A stretch of 64,000 nucleotides of DNA, taken from positions 1 through 64,000 of the forward strand of contig CAZDCK010000005.1 in NCBI GenBank assembly GCA_964503965.1. The letters are read 5' to 3'. The first letter of the stretch is position 1. Each line of letters opens with the position of its first letter. The stretch is from Eutrophocola sp964503965 (GTDB taxonomy: Bacteria; Pseudomonadota; Gammaproteobacteria; Pseudomonadales; Pseudohongiellaceae). The notes under the pieces are model-generated. The model was given only the letters and a program-made list of their open reading frames with translations. It was not told the origin of the DNA and ran no database searches. Both the position numbers and the translations under genes were made by a program. Below are positions 44,819 through 54,018 of this stretch, piece after piece.

Positions 44819-46477
44819 TTGTCTAATCGCGAAATAATGCCCTTTGACGTAGTCATTGTTGGCGGAGGACCAGCCGGCCTGGCAACGGCCTGCAAACTGG
44901 CCCAGTTGAGTCAGAATCACAATCTTTCCCTTGATATTTGTGTGATCGAAAAAGGCTCGGAGGTAGGCGCCCACATTCTTTCCGGTGCTGTACTTGAAAC
45001 AAGGTCCCTTGATGAACTTTTTCCCGACTGGAAGGAACGTGGGGCTCCTGTCGATGTGGCCGTTAAAGACGAGGATGTTCACCTGCTTACCAGTGCCACC
45101 GGATCAATTAAACTGCCGAATTTTCTCATTCCCCCTGCTTTGCATAATCGGGGCAACTATGTGATTAGTCTGGCCAACCTGTGTCGCTGGCTCGCGGAAC
45201 AGGCAGAGAATCATGGCGTGCAGATTTTTGCCGGTTTTGCTGCAGCAGAAATACTGTATGACGATGACAACAATGTCATAGGTGTTGCCACGGGTGATAT
45301 GGGCCGGGACAAGGATGGCAATGAAAAGGCTAATTTTGAAGCAGGTTATGAATTACAGGCCAAATACACAGTTTTTGCAGAGGGATGCCGAGGTCACCTG
45401 GGCAAGCAGTTAATCGACAGGTTTGGCCTGGATGAGGGCAAACAACCCCAGCACTACGGTCTGGGCATTAAGGAACTCTGGGAGGTTACTCCGGAATTAC
45501 ACCAGCCAGGCAGGATCATGCATGGTTTAGGCTGGCCGCTGGGTATGGGCAAAACCACCGGAGGCAGTTTCCTCTATCATCTGGAAAACAATCAGGTGGC
45601 AGTTGGCCTGATTACCGACCTGAATTACAGTAATCCCTGGTTGAGCCCTTACGAGGAATTCCAGCGCTTCAAGCACCATCCACTCATAAAAAATACCCTA
45701 ACTGGTGGCAAGCGCATCTCATATGGAGCCAGGGCTCTGGTCAAGGGCGGAATACAGTCTTTACCCAAACTGGCCTTTCCCGGCGGACTGCTTGCCGGTG
45801 ATAATGCCGGCTTGCTGAATTTTCTGAAGCTCAAGGGCAGTCATGCGGCAATAAAGTCCGGCATCCTTGCCGCTGAAAGCCTGCTTGAGGCTTTTCTGGG
45901 TGGAAGTACTGAGCAGCAAAGGACCCTTGCATCCTATCAGGAAAAATTTGACTCATCCTGGCTCCATGAAGAGCTTTACCTGTCACGCAATGTCGCTCCG
46001 GGATTGCACCGCTTCGGTACCTTGCTCGGCTCTGCGTTCAGCTTTATCGACCAGGTGATTTTCAGGGGAAAACTCCCCTTCACTCTCAAGGACCCGACTC
46101 CAGATCATGCCTGCCTTGCCCCCGCAGAATCTTCACCCAGAATAGAATACCCAAAACCGGATAATGTACTGAGTTTCGACCGGTTAAGCTCGGTTTACCT
46201 GTCAAATACCAATCATGAAGAGGATCAGCCTTGCCATCTCCACCTCATTGATCCGGCAACACCACTGGACTTTAATCTTGCCGAATTTGATGAGCCTGCA
46301 CAACGTTATTGTCCAGCGGGGGTGTATGAAATCATTCACCCTCCTGAAGGTGCTGTTTTCCAGATCAATGCACAAAACTGTGTCCACTGTAAAACCTGCG
46401 ACATCAAGGATCCAACACAAAATATAGTCTGGGTTGCGCCTGAGGGTGGCGGCGGTCCAAACTACCCGAACATGTAG
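44819..46477 (+). CDS. Electron transfer flavoprotein-ubiquinone oxidoreductase
   Basis: The 552-aa membrane-associated flavoprotein passes electrons from ETF to ubiquinone. FAD site FDVVIVGGGPAGLATACKL, EKGSEVGAHILSGAVLE, ubiquinone-domain GGIQSLPKLAFPGG and the C-terminal [4Fe-4S] motif NCVHCKTCDIKDPTQNI are complete. Length equals the family's. The TTG at 44819 aligns the N-terminus (SNREIMPFDVV) with relatives; ATG 44837 would drop six residues. Together with etfBA it forms a full branch for fatty or amino acid oxidation. Confidence 0.94.
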   Translation: MSNREIMPFDVVIVGGGPAGLATACKLAQLSQNHNLSLDICVIEKGSEVGAHILSGAVLETRSLDELFPDWKERGAPVDVAVKDEDVHLLTSATGSIKLPNFLIPPALHNRGNYVISLANLCRWLAEQAENHGVQIFAGFAAAEILYDDDNNVIGVATGDMGRDKDGNEKANFEAGYELQAKYTVFAEGCRGHLGKQLIDRFGLDEGKQPQHYGLGIKELWEVTPELHQPGRIMHGLGWPLGMGKTTGGSFLYHLENNQVAVGLITDLNYSNPWLSPYEEFQRFKHHPLIKNTLTGGKRISYGARALVKGGIQSLPKLAFPGGLLAGDNAGLLNFLKLKGSHAAIKSGILAAESLLEAFLGGSTEQQRTLASYQEKFDSSWLHEELYLSRNVAPGLHRFGTLLGSAFSFIDQVIFRGKLPFTLKDPTPDHACLAPAESSPRIEYPKPDNVLSFDRLSSVYLSNTNHEEDQPCHLHLIDPATPLDFNLAEFDEPAQRYCPAGVYEIIHPPEGAVFQINAQNCVHCKTCDIKDPTQNIVWVAPEGGGGPNYPNM

Positions 46478-46497
46478 ATGAAACCTGACTCCAACTG

Positions 46498-49290
46498 ATG
46501 AGTCCTTTTGCCACAATACTGTCTCCGGTCATGGAAGCCATGCATGAGGGGCGCCTTGTATTAACTCCAAACCACAGGGTCCGTGTCCAATTGCTGGAAT
46601 CCTATGGTCAATGGCGAAAGGAAAAAAAACTGTCTGCCGTATGTGTAACCCCCCAGATTTTTCCTGTTGATATATGGATCCGCACGCAATGGGAAAATAT
46701 GCAGCCGCTCACCGCGGATGACTGCAAACTGATTCTGGAACCCCTTCAGGAAGGCCGTATTTGGCAGGACATCGTTCGCGATTCCGGGTCTGGTACCAAC
46801 CTTGTCAGTAAATCCGGTACAGCCCGTTCCGTTCAGGAAGCCTGGCAATTGACCCATCTGTTCAATATGGACCTGAATGAATGGAAGAGGTTCTCAAGCC
46901 ACAGAAAGAACCAGCAGGATAGTGATGATTATGCCGCTTTTCTGGAATGGGTCGGCGAATTCCAGGATTTCTGTCAAAAAAACAGGCTTATAAGCCTTTC
47001 ACCTCTCGTCGCTGAAGTTACAGACAGAATCAGCAAGGGTCAGATTAAAATTCCGGAAAATATTCTGCTGAGTGGATTCAGCAATCCTCCTCCCCGATAT
47101 GCAGACTTGATCAATGTGCTGAAAATGCAAGGCAAGCATGTGTATACTGCTGCCCTTCCCGACTTTACCCCGTCTGTTGCTGTGCAGGCCTGCAAGAATA
47201 ATGACTATGAAATACTGGAAGCCGCCCGCTGGGCAGAACAGGTTCTGCAAGAAAATCCCCATTCACGCATTGGAATAGTCAGCCAGGATATATATAAACA
47301 TTCAGGGACATTCGAACGAATATTCAACCAGGTATTTCATGGAGGCTCACTCCATCTGTCCTCTGATAGTCCGTCACGGGTTTTCAATCTCTCTGTGCAA
47401 AAGCCACTGATGGACAGTCATCTGATTAGTATCGGTATGATCATTCTCGAACTGAACAACCCATGGATTGAAACGCTGCGCTTTTGTCGTCTTCTTCGCA
47501 GTCCCTGCCTGGGCTTTAGCGCTGAAGCTGATAGCCAGGACCAGCTATTCCGTCGTGCAAGTCTTGAGAAACAATTACGCCTGACCTCAGAAATGAGCCT
47601 GCAGTTACACAGCGTAAGGTATTTCTGTAATCGGGAAAACAAACCCTATTCAAACCCGGCGTTATCGGAAGCATTACTTGCGTTCGATACACTACGCCGT
47701 GAAGCATCCGACATAATGACATGCTCTGACTGGGCTGATCTTTTTGAGCGGCAACTGCATGTTCTGCAGTGGCCGGGCTCAATGATTTCAAGCCAGGAAG
47801 AGACCCGGCAATTAAATGCGTGGTCCTCAGTAGTAAAAACATTCAAGCAAAGCAGCGCGTGGTACGGAAAAGTTCGATTGCCAGTTGCCCTCTCGTTACT
47901 CCAGGCCCTGGTCAATGGCAATAGTATTTCAAGGAATAGAGAGCAATCTCCGATCCAGATACTGACTCCGATAGAGGCTGACGGTGTGTATTTCTCCCAC
48001 TGCTGGCACATGGGACTTTCAGAATCACAATGGCCACCTGTCTCTACGCCCTCCCCTTTCATTCCCCTTGCATTACAGAAAAAAGCAGGTATGGCACAAG
48101 GCGATGTGACCAGAATGACCATGCTGGCACGTGAACAACTTCATCAGTTACTGTGCCACACGAGTAACGAAATTGTTTTCAGTTATCCCTGCCAATCAGA
48201 TGATCTCAGTCTGAAACCGGCAGAAATCCTTGAAGAATATTCACCAGAGCTCCCTACCGCTGTTCTGGACAATCCCACGCCAATCATGCATCCAGCTGGA
48301 TTGGCAATGGCACAGACCAATCAGACTCAGTTGCTCAAGGAAGAATGCCGGATCCCCCTGCTACACGAAGAAGAGCTTACCGGTGGTGTAGCCATACTCG
48401 GCAACCAGGCGGAATGCCCTTTTCGTGCGTTTTCTTTACACAGACTGAAAGCCGATCCGCTTCCGGCCCCGGTCATTGGCTTACCGGGCCATGCATTGGG
48501 CAGCATTATTCATGAAGCTCTTGAGATCTTCTGGCAGAACTTGCGATCACTGGAAAATCTCACTAATCGCAGTAAGGCAACTATCGACCAGATTATATCC
48601 AGTGCAGTGTCTTCTGCACTGGCAAATCAGGCTGCCAGGTATCCCTTCACAATGACCGGACAATTTGTTGAGCTGGAAAAAATACGCCTGTCTGCTTTGC
48701 TAAAACGCTGGCTGGATGAAGAATCAAAACGTGGACTGTTTACCGTAGCAGAGAGTGAATTTCCTGTTGAATGGAAACATCATCGCCTGAAACTGAGCAT
48801 GCGGGTTGATCGCATAGATACAACCCCTGAAGGAAAACATGTTGTCATTGATTACAAATCGTCAAGTAACCCGGAAATAAAATGGACTGAAGAAAGGCAG
48901 ACTGATCCCCAGTTGATGCTTTACATGCTCGCACTGGAAAATAATGAACATAGTCCACTGAGTATTGATGGCCTCTTCATTGCACAGATACACATAGATG
49001 ATTGCCGCTATAAGGGGATTAGTAATGACGATTCTCTTTACCCTGGCAGTATTGTCAGTAGTAAACGTTCCCTGCCTGAAGACTGTACCTGGGAGTCGCT
49101 CAAGGATTTATGGGAGGATTCGCTTACCCAGCTGGCTAATCAGTACCTGGAAGGATTTGCCCTGGTGGATCCCAAATCCGCAGGCAGCTGTACCTGGTGT
49201 CATCTGGGAGCGTTCTGCCGTGTAAACGACGTGGTTAACGGGACAATAGACGTAACAACCAATGAAACGATCAACGGGAGCAGAGAGTGA
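46498..49290 (+). CDS. AddB-like PD-(D/E)XK nuclease of a double-strand-break repair pair
   Basis: The 930-aa protein resembles the uncharacterised gammaproteobacterial AddB-like repair proteins. The N-terminal helicase-like part lacks a P-loop (RLVLTPNHRVRVQLLE). The C-terminal nuclease has HEALEIFWQ, RVDRIDTT and HVVIDYKSS, with catalytic Asp and Lys. Cys640 (AECPFRAF) and Cys898, Cys901 and Cys907 (CTWCHLGAFC) form the C...CxxCx5C iron-sulfur staple known from AddB and Cas4. Its stop overlaps the start of the helicase gene, so they form one unit for end resection. Confidence 0.85.
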   Translation: MSPFATILSPVMEAMHEGRLVLTPNHRVRVQLLESYGQWRKEKKLSAVCVTPQIFPVDIWIRTQWENMQPLTADDCKLILEPLQEGRIWQDIVRDSGSGTNLVSKSGTARSVQEAWQLTHLFNMDLNEWKRFSSHRKNQQDSDDYAAFLEWVGEFQDFCQKNRLISLSPLVAEVTDRISKGQIKIPENILLSGFSNPPPRYADLINVLKMQGKHVYTAALPDFTPSVAVQACKNNDYEILEAARWAEQVLQENPHSRIGIVSQDIYKHSGTFERIFNQVFHGGSLHLSSDSPSRVFNLSVQKPLMDSHLISIGMIILELNNPWIETLRFCRLLRSPCLGFSAEADSQDQLFRRASLEKQLRLTSEMSLQLHSVRYFCNRENKPYSNPALSEALLAFDTLRREASDIMTCSDWADLFERQLHVLQWPGSMISSQEETRQLNAWSSVVKTFKQSSAWYGKVRLPVALSLLQALVNGNSISRNREQSPIQILTPIEADGVYFSHCWHMGLSESQWPPVSTPSPFIPLALQKKAGMAQGDVTRMTMLAREQLHQLLCHTSNEIVFSYPCQSDDLSLKPAEILEEYSPELPTAVLDNPTPIMHPAGLAMAQTNQTQLLKEECRIPLLHEEELTGGVAILGNQAECPFRAFSLHRLKADPLPAPVIGLPGHALGSIIHEALEIFWQNLRSLENLTNRSKATIDQIISSAVSSALANQAARYPFTMTGQFVELEKIRLSALLKRWLDEESKRGLFTVAESEFPVEWKHHRLKLSMRVDRIDTTPEGKHVVIDYKSSSNPEIKWTEERQTDPQLMLYMLALENNEHSPLSIDGLFIAQIHIDDCRYKGISNDDSLYPGSIVSSKRSLPEDCTWESLKDLWEDSLTQLANQYLEGFALVDPKSAGSCTWCHLGAFCRVNDVVNGTIDVTTNETINGSRE

Positions 49291-52200
49291 TGAGCAATCT
49301 GCCTGCTGATCATGCTGTCCGTCAACAAGCCCTGTCTCTGAATGAGTCTTTTTGTGTCCAGGCCCCGGCAGGTTCCGGTAAGACAGAGTTGTTAACACAG
49401 AGATACCTCGCATTGCTGGCTTCCTGCGATAAGCCTGAAGAGATCCTGGCGATCACTTTTACCCGAAAAGCTGCCAGTGAAATGCGTAACAGGATTCTTG
49501 AGCAAATGGCCCAGGCAAAGACAATTGATAATCAGTCGCTTGATAAACTACCGCCACATCAGCGCAGCACTCTAGAACTGGCCCGAAAGGTTCTTGAAAG
49601 GGACAGGGAAAAACAGTGGCAGCTACTTGCCAATACAGCCCGCCTCAGAATTTCAACTATAGACAGTTTCAATGCTTTTCTCACAGGCCAACTACCGATA
49701 GTCTCAGAACTCGGGGTTATGCCGGAAGTAGTCACTGATGCCAACCCGCTCTATGAAGAAGCGGTCCTTGATCTCCTCTCAGAACTGGAATCAGGAACAC
49801 CAATTACATCGGCACTGTCTACATTATTACTTCATACCAACAATCAATGGCGCACACTTTCCGGACTGCTCTGTGGCTTGCTCGCAAGTCGTGAACAGTG
49901 GCTAGGTAATATTCTTGACATCAAGTCCAGGCCTGATCAAGCACGGCATATTCTGGAACAGACACTGGAAACATTGATCGAAGTCCAGCTTTTGTCACTT
50001 TCAAGGGCTCTGGCACCTTATCTACCCGAACTGCACCACCTGTTAAGCTTTGCCGCCGAAAATCTTGAAAAAGAAGGGAATACAATTCTCAGTGATGCCC
50101 TCGCAGACAGCGCTTTACCGGTGACGTCAGTCGATGCATTACCAGCATGGCATGCTCTTGGCAATATCCTGCTGACCAGCGAGCATCAGTTCCGAAAAAC
50201 AGTAAACAAGAGCCAGGGATTTCCAGCCCAGGGTACAGGCGCCAATTCAACAGAGAAGGCGTTGTACAAGGAAAACAAGGACAGAATGTTATCCATGCTT
50301 GCCGATATGGCCGGCGATGAATCCCTTCGGATTATATTCGAGGAATTCCGGCATTTGCCGGCACCTTCATTTCCTGACAATCACTGGAAGATACTGGAAT
50401 GCCTGACCCTGATACTTCCGGAACTTGTTTCACGTCTATTAGTGGTATTTGGCCGACATGGGCAGACGGATTATTCCCAGATCAGTATTGCAGCACTTAC
50501 TGCCCTTGGGCTGGAGGATGCCCCTACCGACCTGGCCTTGCGCCTGGATTACCAGCTTCAACATATACTTGTTGATGAGTTTCAGGACACATCAATACTC
50601 CAGAATAACCTGCTGGAAAAGCTGACACTGGGTTGGCAACCTGGTGATGGAAGGACACTGTTTATAGTCGGTGACGGTATGCAGAGCTGCTATGGTTTTC
50701 GTAATGCCAATGTCGGCCTTTTCCTCACGGCCCGTGACAAGGGTATCGGCAGTATTTCCCTGATCCCTTTGCAACTGACTAGCAATTTTCGCAGCCAGGC
50801 CAATGTTGTCGAATGGGTCAATCACTGGTTCAACAAGGCTTTTCCTCCAGCTGATGATATTTCAAGAGGTGCAGTGAGCTTCAGCCCGGCCTCCCCAATT
50901 CATGACCCGATTCCGGAGGCTGGTGTTACCACCTGCATTCTGACAGCAGACAAGGAGGATGAGACTGCCAGCACCTGGCTAAGGGAACGGGAAGCACAAC
51001 TGGTTGCCGAGAAGGTCGCGGACTTCAACAGGGACTATCCTGATGAATCAATAGCCATACTGGTCAGAACACGCTCCCATCTTGAGTCCATAATTCCTGC
51101 GCTGCGTGCCAGAAATCTTCGTTGGCATGCGGCTGAAATCGATCCCCTGTCCTCATATCCGGCGGTCAGGGATCTGCTTATGCTGACTCGCTCACTGCTC
51201 AATCTCGCTGACATTACCGCCTGGTTGGCTGTGCTAAGGTCTCCGATGATCGGGCTTTCCATCTCGGATATTCACCAGCTTTCCCTTGTCGCCCAACAGT
51301 CACAGACCACACTCTGGCAGACCTTGGCCGCTTTCGACAGCATCGATAATCTCCAGGATGAAACCCGGACTATACTGGAACGGATTTGCCCGATAATTGA
51401 ACATGCCCGAACACATCATGGACGTGTTCCACTCCGGGACTGGATTGAAACCACATGGATTGCGCTGGGAGGACCAGCAACCCTCGACACACCCGATTAC
51501 CTGGACAGCATTCTGCACTTTCTGAGACTGCTCGATGAAGCCGACAACGGCGGGGACATTACAGATATCACGCGATTCGAAAGTGAAGTCAACCGTGAAT
51601 ACGGTGATGGTCTCGATCCGGAAGCTCATGTCACCCTTATGACACTCCACAAGGCCAAAGGCCTGGAATTTCATCACGTCATAATCCCGGGTCTTGAAAG
51701 GAAACCAAGAGCTGACGGCAATCCATTGCTGCGATGGCGGGAATACCTTGATGGCTCTGGTAACACAAAATTGATCCTGAGCATGCCTCCTGAACGAGGT
51801 CAAAAAGAAGACGCGACTTATCAGCATCTTAGATATGAAGCTGGTCTTCAACAACGATTCGAAACAACCAGACTTTTTTATATCGGTGTCACAAGGGCAA
51901 TCAAGAATGCCGTACTCATTGGTAGTGTGATGAATAAGGAAGGTTCCTTCACAGATCCAAATAAAAACTCATTGCTGGCGTCATTATGGCCTCACCTGTC
52001 TAGCAACCTTGATGAAAATGCCACAGTAATCTCGGTTAATGAACCGGTCGACAAGGCCAATGACAAGACGACAGTTCCTGCGTTCCTGACAAGACGTCTC
52101 CCGATACACTGGAAGCCCTCCGTACCTCTGTTATTGGACCAGGAGGATGACTTGTCACACCTTCGACCCGAAACAGTCCATGACAATTTATTGGCAAGGT

Positions 52201-52769
52201 TTACCGGAAATATCCTGCATGACTGTCTTCATCGCATCGGAGAAGGAAGGCTTTCGCTGGATGATCAAAACGCCAGGAATACACTCTCGGAAAGATGGCG
52301 TGAGACTCTTGCTCCACTAACTGAAACACCCGATAAAACCATCAGCCTGATTTTCCAGCAACTGGAAAATTGCCGGCAGCATGTAAAGTTTCCCTGGATG
52401 TTGCTGGAAGAGCATTCCCAGGCAGCCAGTGAACTGAGTTTGAGTGATTTCCGTGCTTCATACCGGCGACAGTTAATCGTTGACCGGACGTTTATCGACG
52501 ACAATGGTATCCGCTGGATCATAGACTTCAAAAGCACGGTTCTGGCGAATGATATTAGCAGGGAGGAATTTCTGGCACGGGAAAGTGACCTCTACAGGCC
52601 TCAACTTGAGGAGTACGCAACGCTTTTCCTGGCTATGGAAGACAGGGAGGTTCGTACTGCGCTGTTCTTTACCTCCCTTCCCTGTTTCCATGAGGTCACA
52701 CTGGATGCCACTGCAATTTCCACCTCGACACCCGAAAACGGTCAGTCTTCTCCTACCGGAATATTGTAA
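49290..52769 (+). CDS. AddA-like UvrD/Rep helicase-nuclease
   Basis: The 1159-aa superfamily 1 helicase has Walker A APAGSGKTELLTQRYLALL near 25, ITFTRKAASEMRNRI, motif II HILVDEFQDTS near 430, LTSNFRSQANVV, and the C-terminal motifs VTLMTLHKAKGLEFHHVI and TTRLFYIGVTRAI. The last 200 residues hold a RecB-type nuclease (RWIIDFKST). ATG 49290 shares its first base with the upstream stop; GTG 49287 adds one residue. With its partner it should unwind and trim DNA ends for RecA. RecBCD-like RecB is longer and comes with RecC and RecD, absent here. Confidence 0.9.
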   Translation: MSNLPADHAVRQQALSLNESFCVQAPAGSGKTELLTQRYLALLASCDKPEEILAITFTRKAASEMRNRILEQMAQAKTIDNQSLDKLPPHQRSTLELARKVLERDREKQWQLLANTARLRISTIDSFNAFLTGQLPIVSELGVMPEVVTDANPLYEEAVLDLLSELESGTPITSALSTLLLHTNNQWRTLSGLLCGLLASREQWLGNILDIKSRPDQARHILEQTLETLIEVQLLSLSRALAPYLPELHHLLSFAAENLEKEGNTILSDALADSALPVTSVDALPAWHALGNILLTSEHQFRKTVNKSQGFPAQGTGANSTEKALYKENKDRMLSMLADMAGDESLRIIFEEFRHLPAPSFPDNHWKILECLTLILPELVSRLLVVFGRHGQTDYSQISIAALTALGLEDAPTDLALRLDYQLQHILVDEFQDTSILQNNLLEKLTLGWQPGDGRTLFIVGDGMQSCYGFRNANVGLFLTARDKGIGSISLIPLQLTSNFRSQANVVEWVNHWFNKAFPPADDISRGAVSFSPASPIHDPIPEAGVTTCILTADKEDETASTWLREREAQLVAEKVADFNRDYPDESIAILVRTRSHLESIIPALRARNLRWHAAEIDPLSSYPAVRDLLMLTRSLLNLADITAWLAVLRSPMIGLSISDIHQLSLVAQQSQTTLWQTLAAFDSIDNLQDETRTILERICPIIEHARTHHGRVPLRDWIETTWIALGGPATLDTPDYLDSILHFLRLLDEADNGGDITDITRFESEVNREYGDGLDPEAHVTLMTLHKAKGLEFHHVIIPGLERKPRADGNPLLRWREYLDGSGNTKLILSMPPERGQKEDATYQHLRYEAGLQQRFETTRLFYIGVTRAIKNAVLIGSVMNKEGSFTDPNKNSLLASLWPHLSSNLDENATVISVNEPVDKANDKTTVPAFLTRRLPIHWKPSVPLLLDQEDDLSHLRPETVHDNLLARFTGNILHDCLHRIGEGRLSLDDQNARNTLSERWRETLAPLTETPDKTISLIFQQLENCRQHVKFPWMLLEEHSQAASELSLSDFRASYRRQLIVDRTFIDDNGIRWIIDFKSTVLANDISREEFLARESDLYRPQLEEYATLFLAMEDREVRTALFFTSLPCFHEVTLDATAISTSTPENGQSSPTGIL

Positions 52770-52885
52770 TAACTGCTTCTATCAGGTGCTTCCTGCTGCA
52801 TAAGTCTTTATAATGCCCCGCCTTCAAAAAGGGTCATGATGCATTTCATCGGTGACCTGTGAATTTCATTAGATCGACCAGAGTC

Positions 52886-53953
52886 ATGAGCAAACAGACA
52901 ACAGAAAACGTCAATATCAGCCAATATCAGACACTGATTACACCGGAAGAACTCAAGGAACGCCTGCCCTTGCATGGTGACACGGCAGATATTGTTCGAA
53001 AAAACCGCCAGGTTTTGAAAAATATCCTGGATCACAAAGATCACAGACTCTTTCTGGTGGTAGGTCCATGTTCCATCCATGATGTAGACGCAGCCCTGGA
53101 CTATGCCGAACGACTCAGAAAACTTGCAGATGAGGTCAATGACACTCTTGTGCTGGTGATGCGTGTGTATTTTGAAAAGCCACGAACCTCCACCGGCTGG
53201 AAAGGACTTATCAATGACCCGGATATGAATGACAGTTTCAGAATTGAGCAAGGCCTGCACACCGGCCGGCGATTATTGCTCAAACTTAGTGCCATGGGCC
53301 TGCCGACATCGACGGAAGCACTGGACCCCATTTCTCCCCAGTACTTGCATGACATCATTACCTGGTCAGCGATCGGGGCAAGAACAACGGAATCACAGAC
53401 TCACCGGGAAATGTCCAGCGGCCTATCCTCACCTGTAGGATTCAAAAACGGTACTGATGGCGGTCTTGAGGTTGCTATCAATGCCATGAAAGCTGTCAGC
53501 AGTCCCCATCGTTTTCTGGGCATTGATCCCCAGGGTAAAGTCAGCATTGTCCATACGCTTGGTAATCCCTATGCACATATTGTGCTGCGCGGAGGAGCTG
53601 GCATTCACAATTATGACTCTGTCAGTGTTGCCCAATGTGAGGAAAAATGCCTCGGCGCCGAGGTATCAAGCAATATCATGATCGATTGCTCCCATGCCAA
53701 TTCAAACAAGGATCATAATCTTCAGCCACTGGTCCTGGACAATGTGGTTAATCAGATTGTTGAAGGCAACAAGTCTATAGTTGGACTCATGATCGAAAGT
53801 AATCTGCATGGGGGCCGACAGGACATTCCCGATGATCTTTCCCAATTAAAATACGGCGTGTCTGTCACAGATGCCTGTATTGACTGGGAGACCACCGAGC
53901 GCTGTATCAGGGCTGCCCGTGACAAGCTCAGGGATGTGCTGCCTACCCGTTAG
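52886..53953 (+). CDS. 3-deoxy-7-phosphoheptulonate synthase (class I DAHP synthase)
   Basis: This enzyme joins phosphoenolpyruvate and erythrose 4-phosphate, the first step of aromatic amino acid synthesis. The 355-aa product has LFLVVGPCSIHDVDAALDYA near 55, MRVYFEKPRTSTGWKG, GARTTESQTHREMSSGLSSP and MIDCSHANSNKDH (metal site). It belongs to the AroF/AroG/AroH group; which feedback inhibitor it obeys cannot be told by eye. ATG 52886 gives the usual length; a GTG at 52859 adds nine residues. A hairpin terminator follows. Confidence 0.93.
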   Translation: MSKQTTENVNISQYQTLITPEELKERLPLHGDTADIVRKNRQVLKNILDHKDHRLFLVVGPCSIHDVDAALDYAERLRKLADEVNDTLVLVMRVYFEKPRTSTGWKGLINDPDMNDSFRIEQGLHTGRRLLLKLSAMGLPTSTEALDPISPQYLHDIITWSAIGARTTESQTHREMSSGLSSPVGFKNGTDGGLEVAINAMKAVSSPHRFLGIDPQGKVSIVHTLGNPYAHIVLRGGAGIHNYDSVSVAQCEEKCLGAEVSSNIMIDCSHANSNKDHNLQPLVLDNVVNQIVEGNKSIVGLMIESNLHGGRQDIPDDLSQLKYGVSVTDACIDWETTERCIRAARDKLRDVLPTR

Positions 53954-53978
53954 CGACTTGTACCAAGGGACTGTACAA

Positions 53979-54011
53979 AGGGACAGCCACTCTGATGATG
54001 GAGCTGTCCCT
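53979..54011. terminator. Shared terminator between DAHP synthase and quinoprotein genes
   Basis: AGGGACAGC (53979-53987) and GCTGTCCCT (54003-54011) pair perfectly around a 15-nt loop between convergent genes. The T tracts are short on both strands. Confidence 0.65.
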
Positions 54012-54018
54012 CTTTCAA

